The translations under genes and the position numbers were made by a program. This document shows positions 1 through 10,404 of a stretch of 64,000 nucleotides of DNA, piece after piece; position 1 is the first letter of the stretch; the number at the start of each line of letters is the position of its first letter. This DNA is from Bacillus cereus (GTDB lineage Bacteria; Bacillota; Bacilli; Bacillales; Bacillaceae_G): NCBI RefSeq assembly GCF_002584535.1, contig NZ_NUOT01000008.1, positions 186,001-250,000 on the forward strand, in the 5' to 3' direction. The notes beneath the pieces were generated by a model that saw nothing but the letters and a program-made list of their open reading frames with translations, had not been told where the DNA came from and did not search any database.

Positions 1-733
1 ACGCGCCAACTTCTAAATCAATTAGAGCTTTTCTACCTGATTCTATATTTTTTATAATAAGTGGATATACTTCCATACGCTTGGCAAAATCTTGTATAGT
101 TGTACTCACTTCATAACCTTCATTCATATATAAAGTAAGATGATCTTCATTTGAATTCGTTGGAGCATAATGAATTTCAGAAATAGACCTGAGAGTAGTC
201 GGAGTTAACTTTTCTAGCTCTTCAATTAACTCTTTCATTTTCTCTTCCTTAAATGGTTCAAAAATCGGAGCTGCGACAGGTAATTTTCCGTTCGGTAACA
301 CGTCAAGTGTTTTACCATTTTCTAGAAGTGGTTGTAACTTCCCACCTTTGTTTATATAACCTATCGTTACATACTCTTCAATGTGAATATCAATTTTGTT
401 AGGAAAACGCTTTTTGACAATTACTTTCTTGATTTCATTTCGTTTTGTCAAATTTTCTTCAGCCTTATGTGCCGTCACTCGAAAATAACTCGTTTCATAT
501 GTAACTCCAGATTCCTTCATAACCTGTTCATCTGTCATATAATGATTTCCTAAAACACTTATCTTTTTTATATTACTAAGCGGAGATCGAAAATAAATTA
601 AAAAAAGTACTAATAAAAATAAAATCGACACATATAAAATTAATCTCTGATTGACAGGTTTTTTCTTCTTCTTCTTTTGGTTCTTTAGTTTTGGTACACG
701 ATCTTGTAGTTTAATCACTTTACTATTTTTCAT
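1..733 (-). CDS. divIB: Cell-division protein DivIB/FtsQ (3' end cut by window edge)
   Basis: Bitopic membrane protein of the divisome that bridges FtsL and DivIC to the septal synthase. The visible product is about 244 residues: a lysine-rich cytoplasmic N-terminus (a run of K before residue 30), one transmembrane segment at about residues 31-47 (LILYVSILFLLVLFLIYF), then an extracellular POTRA-type domain beginning near the SVLGNHYMTDEQV stretch. The family is about 255-260 residues long in the B. cereus group, so only the last dozen or so codons should lie beyond the window. The start is an ATG with a GGGGGA ribosome site just upstream. It is last in the visible dcw order, after murB, and separated from murB by a short palindrome. 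Confidence 0.93.
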   Translation of the reverse strand, partial: MKNSKVIKLQDRVPKLKNQKKKKKKPVNQRLILYVSILFLLVLFLIYFRSPLSNIKKISVLGNHYMTDEQVMKESGVTYETSYFRVTAHKAEENLTKRNEIKKVIVKKRFPNKIDIHIEEYVTIGYINKGGKLQPLLENGKTLDVLPNGKLPVAAPIFEPFKEEKMKELIEELEKLTPTTLRSISEIHYAPTNSNEDHLTLYMNEGYEVSTTIQDFAKRMEVYPLIIKNIESGRKALIDLEVGA

Positions 734-756
734 GTACGATCCCCCTATGTAACATA

Positions 757-785
757 AAGAACGGCATGTTACGCATGCCGTTCTT
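757..785. terminator. Palindrome between murB and divIB
   Basis: Perfect 12-bp inverted repeat (AAGAACGGCATG, 5-nt loop TTACG, then its complement). On the minus strand, the direction of transcription, it is followed only by TTTATGTT, a weak U-tract. It may be a partial terminator or attenuator that lowers divIB expression relative to murB, or an mRNA-stabilising stem. The divIB ribosome site lies 7-15 bases further on. Confidence 0.5.
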
Positions 786-831
786 ATCTTCTTATTATAC
801 CATAAATGATAACGAGCGGAACAAATAACAG

Positions 832-1737
832 CTATCTTCCAATGATTTCTACTTCCGTATGCATATCTACACCAAATTTTTCTTTAATTGTTTTTTTGAC
901 AAATGCAATTAAATCCAGCACATCTTTTGCTGATGCAGATCCTGTATTAACAATAAAATTCCCATGCATTTCAGAAATTTTTGCACCGCCGATTTGATAA
1001 CCACGTAGATCTGCCTTTTCAACTAGATTCCCAGCGAAATTGGGTAGTGGATTTCTAAATATACTCCCCGCACAGTGGTGATTCCACGGCTGAGTTTCAC
1101 GACGATACTCCTTATTCTTTTGCATTATACCAACTATTTCTTCACGATTTCCTGCTTTCAGTTGCAATTCCGCTTCTACTACAATGCCCGGACGTTTTGT
1201 TTGCAAAACAGAAGTGCGATAAGAAAATTCCATCTCTTCTTTTGTTAGCCACTTCATTGTACCATCGTCAAACATAACACGCGCGCTCATCAAAATTTCT
1301 GACATATCTGATTTGTGTGCACCAGCATTCATATATACTGCTCCACCGACACTTCCTGGAATACCACTAGCAAACTCTAATCCAGCTAAACCTTGGCGAC
1401 TAAGTAATGTTGACAACTTAATAAGAGGATATCCTCCTCCTACTCGTACAGTAGTTCCTTCTACTTCTAGGTGATCTAATCCTTCTCCTAAACGAATTAC
1501 AACACCTTCAATTCCCTTATCAGATACGAGAAGATTAGAACCACGTCCAATCGCTGTCCACTTTGTGTTATGTTTCTTTACTAAATCTAAAGTCTTTTCC
1601 ACACCAACAACACTACTTGGCAAAATTAGAATGTCAGCCGGCCCACCTATTTTCATAGTTGTATAACGAGCTAACGCTTCATTTTCTAGCACTTTACCAA
1701 CTTTTGCTTCGACAAGTTCCTTTGCTAATCGTTTCAT
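832..1737 (-). CDS. murB: UDP-N-acetylenolpyruvoylglucosamine reductase MurB
   Basis: FAD- and NADPH-dependent cytoplasmic enzyme that reduces enolpyruvyl-UDP-GlcNAc to UDP-MurNAc, the second committed step of peptidoglycan synthesis. The 301-residue product shows the FAD-binding hallmarks ([11 protein letters not shown] near the N-terminus, [11 protein letters not shown], then [18 protein letters not shown]) and the C-terminal [14 protein letters not shown] and [10 protein letters not shown] blocks. This is the short, type IIb length of Gram-positive MurB. The reading frame is open for 18 codons further upstream, but the ATG beginning MKRLAKEL carries a strong GGGGGAGA ribosome site and agrees with the family start. 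It follows murG by about 50 bp, so the two are probably co-transcribed. Confidence 0.96.
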   Translation of the reverse strand: MKRLAKELVEAKVGKVLENEALARYTTMKIGGPADILILPSSVVGVEKTLDLVKKHNTKWTAIGRGSNLLVSDKGIEGVVIRLGEGLDHLEVEGTTVRVGGGYPLIKLSTLLSRQGLAGLEFASGIPGSVGGAVYMNAGAHKSDMSEILMSARVMFDDGTMKWLTKEEMEFSYRTSVLQTKRPGIVVEAELQLKAGNREEIVGIMQKNKEYRRETQPWNHHCAGSIFRNPLPNFAGNLVEKADLRGYQIGGAKISEMHGNFIVNTGSASAKDVLDLIAFVKKTIKEKFGVDMHTEVEIIGR

Positions 1738-1787
1738 GATGATCTCCCCCATATGAAATCTCCGTATTACAGTAGTATGCAGGGCAT

Positions 1788-2891
1788 TCACCTAACGTTA
1801 TTTTGTACAAGTTGTTTCATCACTTCAAATAATTTATTTGCTGCATCAGGCATTCCTAATTGCGTAGCAGCTAGTTTCATATTTTGTAATGTTTGTGTAT
1901 TTAATAGAATTTCATCAATATCATGAAGAAGAGTTTCAGCAGTTAAATCTTTTTCAAGAAGCATTTTTGCCGCCCCTTTATCGACAACTGATCTCGCGTT
2001 TTTCTCTTGATGATTATTTGTCACATAAGGACTTGGAATTAAAATACTTGGCTTTCCTAGCGCTGTCAATTCCGCTAATGTTGTAGCACCAGCACGTGAA
2101 ACAACAAGATCCACACCAGTAAGTACCTCTGGCATATTATGAATAAATGGTTTAATAATTACATTATTCGGATTCCCTTTTTGTTTCACAGCCTCTATGA
2201 CTTTATCATAATGCACTTCACCTGTTATATACAATACTTCATAGTTTTTATTACCAAATTGTTCAATTGCTGCCACAAATGCATCATTAATCGGCCTTGC
2301 CCCGCGGCTTCCACCAAAAATAAGCACAGACTTTTTAGGAAGAGATAATCCAACAGAGCGCTTCCCTATCATGCCGTTTTGGTTCATCACTTCTGATGCA
2401 CGTGGATTTCCTGTCATGACAACTTTCGACTTTGGAAAATGTTCAGATGCCGCTTCAAAACAAACAGCTACCTTATCGACATATCGACTTAAAAATTTAT
2501 TCGTTACACCAGGTACACTATTTTGTTCGTGTACAATTGTTGGAATTCCTAGTTTCGCTGCCGCATATACGACTGGACCACATACATAGCCACCTGTACC
2601 AATTACAACATCCGGATTGAAACGGCGAATATACCTTTTACTATCTTGTACACCTGTTAGAAAACGCATCACTGTTTTCACATTATCAAGAGATATTTTT
2701 CGTTTAAATCCACTAATGACAATTGATTGAAATGGTATTCCTGCCTTTGGAACAATTGTACTTTCTAATCCATTTTCTGTACCAATGTATAAAAATCTTG
2801 CTTCAGGATGTAATTTTTTTATTTCTCTAATTAAAGCAAGAGCTGGATATATATGTCCTCCTGTGCCACCACCACTAACTAATACTCGCAC
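1788..2891 (-). CDS. murG: Lipid II-forming GlcNAc transferase MurG
   Basis: Peripheral membrane GT28-family glycosyltransferase that adds GlcNAc from UDP-GlcNAc to lipid I, making lipid II on the inner leaflet. The 367-residue protein has the N-terminal glycine-rich loop [16 protein letters not shown] (residues 5-20), the HEQNSVPG motif, a second G loop [11 protein letters not shown], and the C-domain [11 protein letters not shown] donor-binding motif. The start codon is GTG, with GGAGG eight bases upstream. It lies between spoVE and murB; the 211-bp gap to spoVE holds the spoVE terminator and a second stem-loop, so murG may have its own promoter or be read through. Confidence 0.97.
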   Translation of the reverse strand: MRVLVSGGGTGGHIYPALALIREIKKLHPEARFLYIGTENGLESTIVPKAGIPFQSIVISGFKRKISLDNVKTVMRFLTGVQDSKRYIRRFNPDVVIGTGGYVCGPVVYAAAKLGIPTIVHEQNSVPGVTNKFLSRYVDKVAVCFEAASEHFPKSKVVMTGNPRASEVMNQNGMIGKRSVGLSLPKKSVLIFGGSRGARPINDAFVAAIEQFGNKNYEVLYITGEVHYDKVIEAVKQKGNPNNVIIKPFIHNMPEVLTGVDLVVSRAGATTLAELTALGKPSILIPSPYVTNNHQEKNARSVVDKGAAKMLLEKDLTAETLLHDIDEILLNTQTLQNMKLAATQLGMPDAANKLFEVMKQLVQNNVR

Positions 2892-3006
2892 TACAAATTC
2901 CTCCGCTTCTCTATTCTACATTCCATTTTATGTATTCGTATATCTATAATCTGTTTTTCCGCTTTCTATATAAAGTTTGATTTCTCTACACATAGGTCGC
3001 TGCTGT

Positions 3007-3039
3007 GAAGAAGAGAAAGTGACTTGCACTTGTCTCTTC
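3007..3039 (-). other. Stem-loop in the murG leader
   Basis: Imperfect 12-bp hairpin (GAAGAGA+AAGTG pairing with CACTT+TCTCTTC, one bulge, 5-nt loop ACTTG), about 115 bp upstream of the murG start. No U-run follows on the minus strand, so it is unlikely to be a terminator. It could be a 5'-UTR element of murG. Seen in sequence only; no known family recognised. Confidence 0.4.
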
Positions 3040-3078
3040 CCCCTTAAAAAGAAAGGGTTTAGATTTATATACATACGA

Positions 3079-3104
3079 AAAACCCTGTCTTATAAACAGG
3101 GTTT
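3079..3104 (-). terminator. Rho-independent terminator after spoVE
   Basis: AAACCCTGT, 7-nt loop, ACAGGGTTT followed by TTTCG on the minus strand. It overlaps the last bases of spoVE, so spoVE transcripts probably end here at least in part, separating it from murG. Confidence 0.75.
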
Positions 3105-4200
3105 AATAGCGAGAATGACGACTTATATTCAATAATACGCCAACTGCCATTAACATTAAGGTCAGACTCGACCCACCATAACTTAAAAATGGCAAAGTAA
3201 TTCCTGTAACAGGCATTAGTCCTGTTACAACACCAACATTAATCATTACTTGAATCGCAATCATCGCCACAATACCTACTGCTAAAAACGTACCATATAA
3301 ATCAGGCGCTCCTAATGCTATACGAACTCCACGCCATAATAATAGACTAAATAATAATAACACAAACGATCCACCAATAAAACCTAATTCTTCGGATAAA
3401 ATTGCAAAAATAAAGTCAGTCTGTGGCTCAGGTAAATAAAGAAATTTTTGTCTACTTTGCCCAAGTCCAAGCCCAAACAAACCACCAGGCCCGATTGCAA
3501 GTAACGATTGAATAATCTGAAATCCACTCCCAAGTGGATCTGACCATGGATCCAAATACGAAGTAATTCGTTTCATTCGATATGGTGCCGATGCAATTAA
3601 TCCGACAAACCCCGCTATCCCTATTAGCCCTAACATCGAAAAATGAAAAACACGTGCTCCTGAAATAAAAATCATTACGATACATGTCCCAACCATTACT
3701 GTTCCTGTTCCAAGATCCGGTTGTAACATAATCATACCAAATGCAACAAATACAAAACCAAGTGCAGGAAGTAGTCCTCGTTTAAAAGAAGTAATTAACT
3801 TTTGCCTTTCTGCTAAAAATTTAGCCAAAAAAATAATCATCGCAAATTTCATAAATTCTGACGGTTGAATCGAAAATGCTCCAATTCCAATCCAGCTTCG
3901 TGCTCCCCCCCGAACAAGTCCAACTCCAGGAATCAGGACAAGGATAAGGAGAATAAAGCAAACCAGTAAAATCACCTTCGAATAAGTTCGCCATGTCCAA
4001 TAGTCAATTCTCATAATAAAAAACATGGCAGCTACACCAATTCCCGCAAATAACAGCTGTCGTTTTGCAAAAAAGAATGAATCACCCATCTTATAAGAAG
4101 CCCAGACAGCACTTGCACTGTAGACCATTATCATTCCAATTGTTAACAACAAAAGTGTAACGATAATTAAAATAAAATCAGGTGTTTTCTTCATTGGCAA
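3103..4200 (-). CDS. spoVE: Sporulation SEDS protein SpoVE
   Basis: Polytopic SEDS-family (FtsW/RodA/SpoVE) peptidoglycan glycosyltransferase that works with SpoVD to make spore cortex. The 365-residue protein has about ten hydrophobic segments and the SEDS signatures SASAVWASYK, SIQPSEFMK, LQPDLGTG, LPEPQTDFIFA and the C-terminal PFLSYGGSS block. The assignment to spoVE rather than ftsW rests on its place between murD and murG; a second SEDS gene at 40.9 kb sits in the ftsW context. Two starts are possible: TTG (annotated) with GAGGTG seven bases upstream, or an ATG two codons later whose spacing is poorer. The gene has terminators on both sides, suggesting independent (sporulation) control as well as read-through. 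Confidence 0.9.
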   Translation of the reverse strand: MPMKKTPDFILIIVTLLLLTIGMIMVYSASAVWASYKMGDSFFFAKRQLLFAGIGVAAMFFIMRIDYWTWRTYSKVILLVCFILLILVLIPGVGLVRGGARSWIGIGAFSIQPSEFMKFAMIIFLAKFLAERQKLITSFKRGLLPALGFVFVAFGMIMLQPDLGTGTVMVGTCIVMIFISGARVFHFSMLGLIGIAGFVGLIASAPYRMKRITSYLDPWSDPLGSGFQIIQSLLAIGPGGLFGLGLGQSRQKFLYLPEPQTDFIFAILSEELGFIGGSFVLLLFSLLLWRGVRIALGAPDLYGTFLAVGIVAMIAIQVMINVGVVTGLMPVTGITLPFLSYGGSSLTLMLMAVGVLLNISRHSRY

Positions 4201-4248
4201 TGAGCACCACCTCTTTTAAAGAAGCTTTTTTTAATCTATGTAACAAAA

Positions 4249-4274
4249 CATCAGTAGGTGTTAACCTACTGATG
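4249..4274 (-). terminator. Terminator between murD and spoVE
   Basis: Perfect 10-bp stem CATCAGTAGG/CCTACTGATG with a 6-nt loop, followed by TTTTGTT on the minus strand. It closes the murE-mraY-murD run. Confidence 0.75.
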
Positions 4275-4285
4275 CTTTGTCTACT

Positions 4286-5638
4286 TTATATAAGTTTATG
4301 CACAGCTTGTATAAAAATGTCTCCTCTTTCTTCAAATGTTTTAAATTGATCCCAGCTTGCACATGCTGGTGAAAGAAGAATAACATCTCCATCTGCAGAA
4401 TGAGCATAAGCTCTTTCTACTGCCTCTTCTAAATTATCGACAGTTTCAATGATATCTAATCCTGCTTTTTCAGCTGCCTTTACTAATTTTGGTGCAGTTT
4501 GTCCATATGTCACAATCGCTTTTACATGTTCAAAATATGGAATTAAATCGTCAAATTCATTCCCACGATCAAGCCCACCTGCTAGCAAAATAACAGGCTG
4601 CGTAAATGCTGATAACGCCTTTTCCGTTGCTAACATATTTGTTGCTTTTGAATCATTATAAAACTTACGATTATTAATTGTTGTTACATATTCTAAACGA
4701 TGTTTTACACCTGTAAAGCGTTTTAATACTAGAACAATTGCCTCATTTGCTACACCTAACAATTTAGCAATACTCATAGCAGCTAAAATGTTTTCTAAAT
4801 TATGTTTACCTGGTAAAACGATGTCCTTAATTTCCACAACTTTCTCACCTTTAAAATAAAGAGCACCATCTTTAATACACGCACCATCTTCAATTACCTT
4901 AGTAGCTGAAAATAATACTTTTTGTCCTTTACTATTTGCTGATAAAGCCATTACATCTGTATCATCAGCATTCATTACACTATAGTCAGTCTCAGTTTGG
5001 CTTTTAAAAATATTCGCTTTCGCTAAACCATACTCTGCCTTTGTACCATGGTAATCTAAATGCGCTTCAAATAAATTTAAGAATACTGCAATTTTAGGCT
5101 GGAATGTTTCCACTCCCATTAACTGGAATGATGAAAGTTCTGTAACAACTACTTCATTTTCTTTCGCAAATTGTGCCACTTCACATGCTACTGTACCTAT
5201 GTTTCCAGCAATAACAGGATGTTTTTGTCCTTCTTTCAACATCTCGAATGTTAACATTGTCGTTGTTGTTTTTCCATTTGATCCAGTAATTCCAACAAAC
5301 GGCGCCTCTGAAACACGATACGCAAGCTCTATTTCTGTCACAATCGGAATTTGTTTTTCTTTCGCAGCAACTAGTAATGGGTTAGAGTATGGAATCCCTG
5401 GATTTTTTACAACAAGTGAAATATTTCTTTCTAACAACTCTAGTGGATGACCGCCGCATACAACGTCCATTCCTTTTGCTTGCAATTCTGCAGCTAATAC
5501 ATTATCAGCAAATGGTTTCCCGTCATTTACAATCACATTTGCACCTAAGCTTTTTAATAAAGTTGCTGCTGCATAACCACTTTTTGCAATACCCAATACA
5601 AGAATATTTTTATTTTGATAGTCAATTACAGTTTTCAA
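4286..5638 (-). CDS. murD: UDP-MurNAc-L-alanine:D-glutamate ligase MurD
   Basis: ATP-dependent cytoplasmic ligase that adds D-glutamate to UDP-MurNAc-L-Ala. The 450-residue protein shows the Mur-ligase order: N-terminal Rossmann-like domain ([13 protein letters not shown]), central ATPase with [12 protein letters not shown] at residues 116-126, then the YNDSKATNM and LLAGGLDRG motifs of the C-terminal domain. The start is TTG directly abutting the mraY stop codon, with GGGGTG nine bases upstream inside mraY, so translational coupling with mraY is likely. Confidence 0.96.
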   Translation of the reverse strand: MKTVIDYQNKNILVLGIAKSGYAAATLLKSLGANVIVNDGKPFADNVLAAELQAKGMDVVCGGHPLELLERNISLVVKNPGIPYSNPLLVAAKEKQIPIVTEIELAYRVSEAPFVGITGSNGKTTTTMLTFEMLKEGQKHPVIAGNIGTVACEVAQFAKENEVVVTELSSFQLMGVETFQPKIAVFLNLFEAHLDYHGTKAEYGLAKANIFKSQTETDYSVMNADDTDVMALSANSKGQKVLFSATKVIEDGACIKDGALYFKGEKVVEIKDIVLPGKHNLENILAAMSIAKLLGVANEAIVLVLKRFTGVKHRLEYVTTINNRKFYNDSKATNMLATEKALSAFTQPVILLAGGLDRGNEFDDLIPYFEHVKAIVTYGQTAPKLVKAAEKAGLDIIETVDNLEEAVERAYAHSADGDVILLSPACASWDQFKTFEERGDIFIQAVHKLI

Positions 5639-6613
5639 TTACATCCACACCCCGATATAGATTCCTAATACTGCCAATAAAAATCCTACAGACCAGAATG
5701 TTACAACAACACGCCATTCTGACCAGCCGCATAATTCGTAATGATGATGCAGTGGACTCATTTTAAAGACACGTTTTCCTGTTGTTTTAAATGAAATAAC
5801 TTGAATGATAACAGATAATGTTTCCATTACAAATACGCCGCCAATTACAACAAGTAATAGTTCTTGTTTTAATAAAATAGCTACTGCGGCTATTGCGCCA
5901 CCTAAAGCGAGCGATCCTGTATCCCCCATAAACACCTTAGCTGGATTTGCATTAAATACTAAAAATCCAAGTACTGCTCCTACGACTGCCATACAGAAAA
6001 TAGCTACTGCATATTGACCTTGCGCAACTGCAATAATACCAAATGCTCCAAATGCGATTGCAGCTGTTCCTGATAATAATCCATCTAGACCATCTGTTAA
6101 ATTGACTGCATTAGATCCACCAATAAGCATAAATAGCACAAGGATAAAATATGCCCAGTGTAAATCAAATTTAATTTCAGTTCCTGGGATCATTAAATGC
6201 GTATCAAATCCCTGTCCTTTTGCTATTACAAAGAATGCAATTGCAATAACTAACTGACCGATTAATTTTTGTTTTGATGTTAAACCAAGATTTCTTTTTT
6301 TAACAACTTTTATATAGTCATCTAAAAAGCCAATCAATCCATAACCAAATGTAACTAATAATAATAATGATACTTCCGTACCTAAATGTTTAAATTTAAT
6401 TGCCATGATAAGTGTTGTCACCATCATAGACACATAAATCACAATACCACCCATCGTTGGTGTTCCTGATTTCTTTTGATGTGATTTCGGTCCTTCATCA
6501 CGAATACTCTGCCCAAACTTTAACTTACGTAAAAATGGGATAAACAATGGCGAAAGGGCAACTGAAATTAAGAAAGCTACCCCAGCCGTTACTAATAAAC
6601 CTTGTTCAAGCAC
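5639..6613 (-). CDS. mraY: Phospho-MurNAc-pentapeptide transferase MraY
   Basis: Integral membrane enzyme that moves phospho-MurNAc-pentapeptide from UDP to undecaprenyl phosphate, giving lipid I. The 324-residue protein has about ten transmembrane helices and the family motifs: [16 protein letters not shown] (Mg-binding aspartates), [17 protein letters not shown] and PLHHHYE. The start chosen is GTG (MLEQGLLV) with AGGAGGA six bases upstream; an in-frame ATG six codons earlier overlaps that ribosome site and is unlikely. It lies 22 bp after murE and abuts murD. Confidence 0.96.
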   Translation of the reverse strand: MLEQGLLVTAGVAFLISVALSPLFIPFLRKLKFGQSIRDEGPKSHQKKSGTPTMGGIVIYVSMMVTTLIMAIKFKHLGTEVSLLLLVTFGYGLIGFLDDYIKVVKKRNLGLTSKQKLIGQLVIAIAFFVIAKGQGFDTHLMIPGTEIKFDLHWAYFILVLFMLIGGSNAVNLTDGLDGLLSGTAAIAFGAFGIIAVAQGQYAVAIFCMAVVGAVLGFLVFNANPAKVFMGDTGSLALGGAIAAVAILLKQELLLVVIGGVFVMETLSVIIQVISFKTTGKRVFKMSPLHHHYELCGWSEWRVVVTFWSVGFLLAVLGIYIGVWM

Positions 6614-6635
6614 ATGTAGTCCTCCTCTCATGTTG

Positions 6636-8111
6636 TCACTCTTTGTTGTTTAGACGTTCATTGATTGCTTCTTTTGCAATTTCACGATCATCAAAATGAT
6701 GTACGTCTTTTCCAATAATTTGATACGTTTCATGCCCTTTTCCAGCAATAATAATAATATCTTCTGCTTTCGCTTCTGAAACCGCATGGAAGATTGCTTC
6801 TTTTCGATCAATGATTACTTCATAATTATTTCCTTTTGCACCTGTTAACATATCATCTAAAATTGATTTTGGATCTTCACTTCTTGGATTGTCTGAAGTC
6901 AAAATTGCATGCGTTGCATATTCTGTAGCAACGCCAGCCATAATTGGCCTTTTCGTCCGATCACGATCACCGCCGCAACCAACAATGCAATAAACGTTTC
7001 CTTTCGCAAATTGTTTTGCTGTTGTTAACACATTTTCTAAACTGTCTGGAGTATGCGCATAATCGACAATAACTGTATAATCTTGTCCTCCATCCACAAC
7101 TTCAAAACGACCTGGAACTCCAGTAAGTTTCTTAACAACCTCAACAATCGTTTGTAAGGATACACCTGAAACAAGAGTAGCCGCTATCGCCGCTAAAACA
7201 TTGTATACGTTAAACTTTCCAATTAACTTCATCGTAATATCTATACTTTCACTTGGCGTAACAAGGGTAAATGTTGTTCCACCACTCGTCATCACAATAT
7301 CTTTCGCCATAATATCACTATGTGTATCAATTCCATACGTAATAACCGTAGCTGCTGTACTTCTCATATACTCTTCCGCTACTGGATCATCACTATTTAA
7401 CACAGCGTACTTTTCACGATTATTATGGTAACTATTGCCTAGTTGAGCGAACAACAAACCTTTTGCATGCTTATATTCTTCCATCGTTTTATGATAATCT
7501 AAATGATCTTGTGTTAAATTTGTAAATACGGCCACATCATAATCACAACCGTGTACACGACCAAGGCTTAACGCATGTGAAGAAACTTCCATTACAGCGC
7601 TATTTACATTTTTCTCAACCATACGGTGAAACGTTTGCTGAAGTGTCAGTGCATCTGGCGTTGTATTTTTCACCTCGAATGTTTCATCACCGATTTTCAT
7701 ATTAATTGTTCCGATTAGCCCTGTTTTATGACCATGCGCTCGCATAATTTCATCCATAATATGCGATGTTGTTGTCTTTCCATTTGTACCTGTAATTCCA
7801 ATCAAGTGTAACTTATGCGTTGGCTGTTCGTAAAAATAATCAGCTAAAACCGCTAAAGAACGATAGGTATTTTTCACAAGTACAACTGGAACGTCAACAT
7901 CAATCGGTCTTTCCGCAACAATAGCAGCCGCACCTTGCGCGGCTGCTTGCTTAGCAAAATCATGGCTATCAACCGTATACCCCTTCATACATACAAATAA
8001 GCTTCCATTTGTCACTTTACGCGAATCCGCTTCAATGGATGTAATTTCTGGATTTTCTTTTGGAACAACTGGAAAATCATGCAAACATGATACAAGTGTG
8101 TGCAACTTCAT
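6636..8111 (-). CDS. murE: UDP-MurNAc-tripeptide synthetase MurE (meso-DAP adding)
   Basis: ATP-dependent ligase that adds meso-diaminopimelate to UDP-MurNAc-L-Ala-D-Glu. The 491-residue protein has the ATP loop [13 protein letters not shown] (about residues 105-117), a conserved [10 protein letters not shown] block, and the DNPRSEDP motif that selects meso-DAP rather than lysine, which fits a Bacillus cell wall. ATG start with GAGGG upstream. A 285-bp gap with hairpins separates it from spoVD, so it probably heads its own transcription unit murE-mraY-murD. Confidence 0.97.
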   Translation of the reverse strand: MKLHTLVSCLHDFPVVPKENPEITSIEADSRKVTNGSLFVCMKGYTVDSHDFAKQAAAQGAAAIVAERPIDVDVPVVLVKNTYRSLAVLADYFYEQPTHKLHLIGITGTNGKTTTSHIMDEIMRAHGHKTGLIGTINMKIGDETFEVKNTTPDALTLQQTFHRMVEKNVNSAVMEVSSHALSLGRVHGCDYDVAVFTNLTQDHLDYHKTMEEYKHAKGLLFAQLGNSYHNNREKYAVLNSDDPVAEEYMRSTAATVITYGIDTHSDIMAKDIVMTSGGTTFTLVTPSESIDITMKLIGKFNVYNVLAAIAATLVSGVSLQTIVEVVKKLTGVPGRFEVVDGGQDYTVIVDYAHTPDSLENVLTTAKQFAKGNVYCIVGCGGDRDRTKRPIMAGVATEYATHAILTSDNPRSEDPKSILDDMLTGAKGNNYEVIIDRKEAIFHAVSEAKAEDIIIIAGKGHETYQIIGKDVHHFDDREIAKEAINERLNNKE

Positions 8112-8304
8112 TTCACTAAACCCTCTCTACATTGTTTATTTATCTCTTACTTAATAAGCAGTTCTCGCCATCCTTCATTCGCTAAAAATTGAGGAAGGAA
8201 GCATTTGCTAAGAGTCCGAGAAATCAGACTCGTTTATCAGTGCAGCATATAATAGCTAAGCTGACAAAGTGTTTACTTTATTACTTATGTCTAAGAGCAA
8301 TATA

Positions 8305-8342
8305 ATCTGTTTTCATAGAAATAAATTTCTATGAAAACAGAT
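8305..8342. repeat. Perfect 38-nt palindrome between spoVD and murE
   Basis: An 18-bp perfect stem (ATCTGTTTTCATAGAAAT and its complement) with only two central bases. It lies about 55 bp beyond the spoVD stop and about 195 bp before the murE start. On the minus strand the following bases are TATATTGC, so a classic U-tract is missing; it may still be the spoVD transcript end or a processing site. The rest of this 285-bp gap holds a smaller GAGTC...GACTC hairpin and probably the murE promoter; no coding sequence seen. Confidence 0.6.
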
Positions 8343-8396
8343 ATTTATATTAACTCAACTTCCACCAATTGTATCATAAAACACAATCTCTGACCT

Positions 8397-10313
8397 TTAA
8401 TTCCCAAAGTAAATTCGAATTTTCGAACCTTCTTTTACTTTCGCACCAGCTTCTGGTGATTGTTTAATTACTTTGTCTCCCTCACCACTTATATCAAGCT
8501 GTAAGTCTACAAGTTGCGTTTGTAAATCTTTCTTCTTCATCCCGATTAAATCCGGAACTTCTATTGTAGGGGTATCGCCCCATTTATATTCCTTCTCAAC
8601 TTGCTCCTTACGTGGCTCTACTCCCATAACAGGAAGCACATCACGAAGAATATTCCCCACAATCGGCGCAGCAACTACACCACCAAATTGAGTAACCCCC
8701 TTTGGATTATCAACCGCAACATACACAACGATTTGCGGATCATCTGCTGGAGCAAATCCTATAAAAGATACAATATAGTTATTATCTAAGTATTTTCCGT
8801 CTTTTACTTTTTGGGCAGTTCCTGTTTTCCCGCCAACACGATAACCATCAATATATGCACCTTTACCAGAACCTTTCGCTACAACATTTTCTAACGCATA
8901 ACGAACTTTTTCCGATGTTTCCTTGGAAATAACTTTTCTTTTCTCAACCGGTGTTTTCTTTCTGACAACTTGATTATTCGATGGATCAACAAATTCTTTC
9001 GCAATATATGGTTGGTATAATGTCCCGCCATTTACAGCTGCTGCTACTGCAGCAACTTGTTGAATTGGTGTGACAGAAACTCCTTGCCCGAAGGAAGTCG
9101 TCGCTTGTTCAACCGGTCCAACCTTATCTAAATTAAATAAAATTCCTTTTCCTTCTCCTTGTAAGTCAATCCCTGTCTTCTGTCCAAAACCAAAATCACG
9201 AATGTATTGGAACAACTTTTCTTTTCCCAGGCGATCCCCAAGCTCAATAAAACCTGGGTTACAAGAATTTTGAACAACTTCTAAAAACGATTGGCTACCA
9301 TGCCCGCCAGCTTTCCAACAACGTAGTCTAGCTCCACCAACTTCAGCTGCTCCATCATCATAAAACGTATCTTTCTCCAAGTCTACTAATTTTTCATTCA
9401 AAGCAGCTGCCAATGTAATGATTTTAAAAGTTGATCCCGGCTCATATGTACTCCAAACGGGCAAATTCCGATTAAATACTTCTGGTGAAACGCTCTGAAA
9501 ATCTGCTGGATCAAAACTTGGGCGACTTGACATACCTAAAATCTCACCATTTTTCGGGTTCATCGCAATTGCTATCATACCATCTGGATTATAAGTAGAA
9601 TCTGCGATATTCATTTCTCTTTCTATAATTGTATTGATTCGAGAATCGATTGTTAATTTTAAATCTAAGCCAGCCTCTGGTTTTTTGAAATCATCTCCAA
9701 CATTCGGCATTCTTTGTCCTTTTGCATCCGCAAAAAATCGCACATGACCTTTATCACCATTTAATTCTTTATCATAATATGCTTCTAATCCCATTAGCCC
9801 TTGGTTATCAATTCCCGCAAATCCTAGTACATGAGATAAATATTTTCCAAACGGATAATACCGAATGGAATCTTCAGCAATATAAACACCTTTTAAACTT
9901 AAAGTACGTACTTCCTTTGCTTTATCATGAGAAATTTTCCTTCCACCTTTATCCAATCTCACAATAGACTCTTTTCTTGTAATCCGTTTATAGATTTCCT
10001 CTTTTTGCACACCTAAAACTGCAGCTAACTTCTCTGCAGTCTCTGCTGGTTTTTCAATTTGTCTTGGTACAACAAAGACTGTTGGGGCACTTTTATTTGT
10101 TGCAAGCTCCACATCATTTCGATCTAAAATTTTCCCTCGTTCAGGTTCAAAAGTAATATTACGACTCCACGAATCTTTCGCACGATCTGTTAACATATTC
10201 CCGAGAAAAAACTGTACATATCCAAGACGAATATCAATAATTGTAAAAATGAGTATACCCGATATAAGTATAAAAATGAGTCTTTTTCTAACAGTTACAT
10301 TTGATACACGCAT
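8397..10313 (-). CDS. spoVD: Sporulation-specific class B penicillin-binding protein SpoVD
   Basis: Membrane-anchored transpeptidase that cross-links spore cortex peptidoglycan together with SpoVE. The 638-residue protein has one N-terminal transmembrane segment (LIFILISGILIFTIIDI), a PBP dimer domain, the transpeptidase motifs STFK at about residues 294-297, SCN near 350 and KTGT at about 496-499, and a single C-terminal PASTA domain. The start chosen is the ATG of MRVSNVTV with AGGAGG upstream; the open frame extends 41 codons further but that part overlaps pbpB and contains no family sequence. Probably expressed in the mother cell by sigma-E, as in B. subtilis (established for the family, not visible here). 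Confidence 0.94.
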   Translation of the reverse strand: MRVSNVTVRKRLIFILISGILIFTIIDIRLGYVQFFLGNMLTDRAKDSWSRNITFEPERGKILDRNDVELATNKSAPTVFVVPRQIEKPAETAEKLAAVLGVQKEEIYKRITRKESIVRLDKGGRKISHDKAKEVRTLSLKGVYIAEDSIRYYPFGKYLSHVLGFAGIDNQGLMGLEAYYDKELNGDKGHVRFFADAKGQRMPNVGDDFKKPEAGLDLKLTIDSRINTIIEREMNIADSTYNPDGMIAIAMNPKNGEILGMSSRPSFDPADFQSVSPEVFNRNLPVWSTYEPGSTFKIITLAAALNEKLVDLEKDTFYDDGAAEVGGARLRCWKAGGHGSQSFLEVVQNSCNPGFIELGDRLGKEKLFQYIRDFGFGQKTGIDLQGEGKGILFNLDKVGPVEQATTSFGQGVSVTPIQQVAAVAAAVNGGTLYQPYIAKEFVDPSNNQVVRKKTPVEKRKVISKETSEKVRYALENVVAKGSGKGAYIDGYRVGGKTGTAQKVKDGKYLDNNYIVSFIGFAPADDPQIVVYVAVDNPKGVTQFGGVVAAPIVGNILRDVLPVMGVEPRKEQVEKEYKWGDTPTIEVPDLIGMKKKDLQTQLVDLQLDISGEGDKVIKQSPEAGAKVKEGSKIRIYFGN

Positions 10314-10404
10314 ATTGGAACAAACCTCCTTTACGCCTAGCTTGTTCCAATATATGCTTGTACCTGTTCGAATAGAACCTCTCGCATTTCTTGCACCTAA
10401 AACA

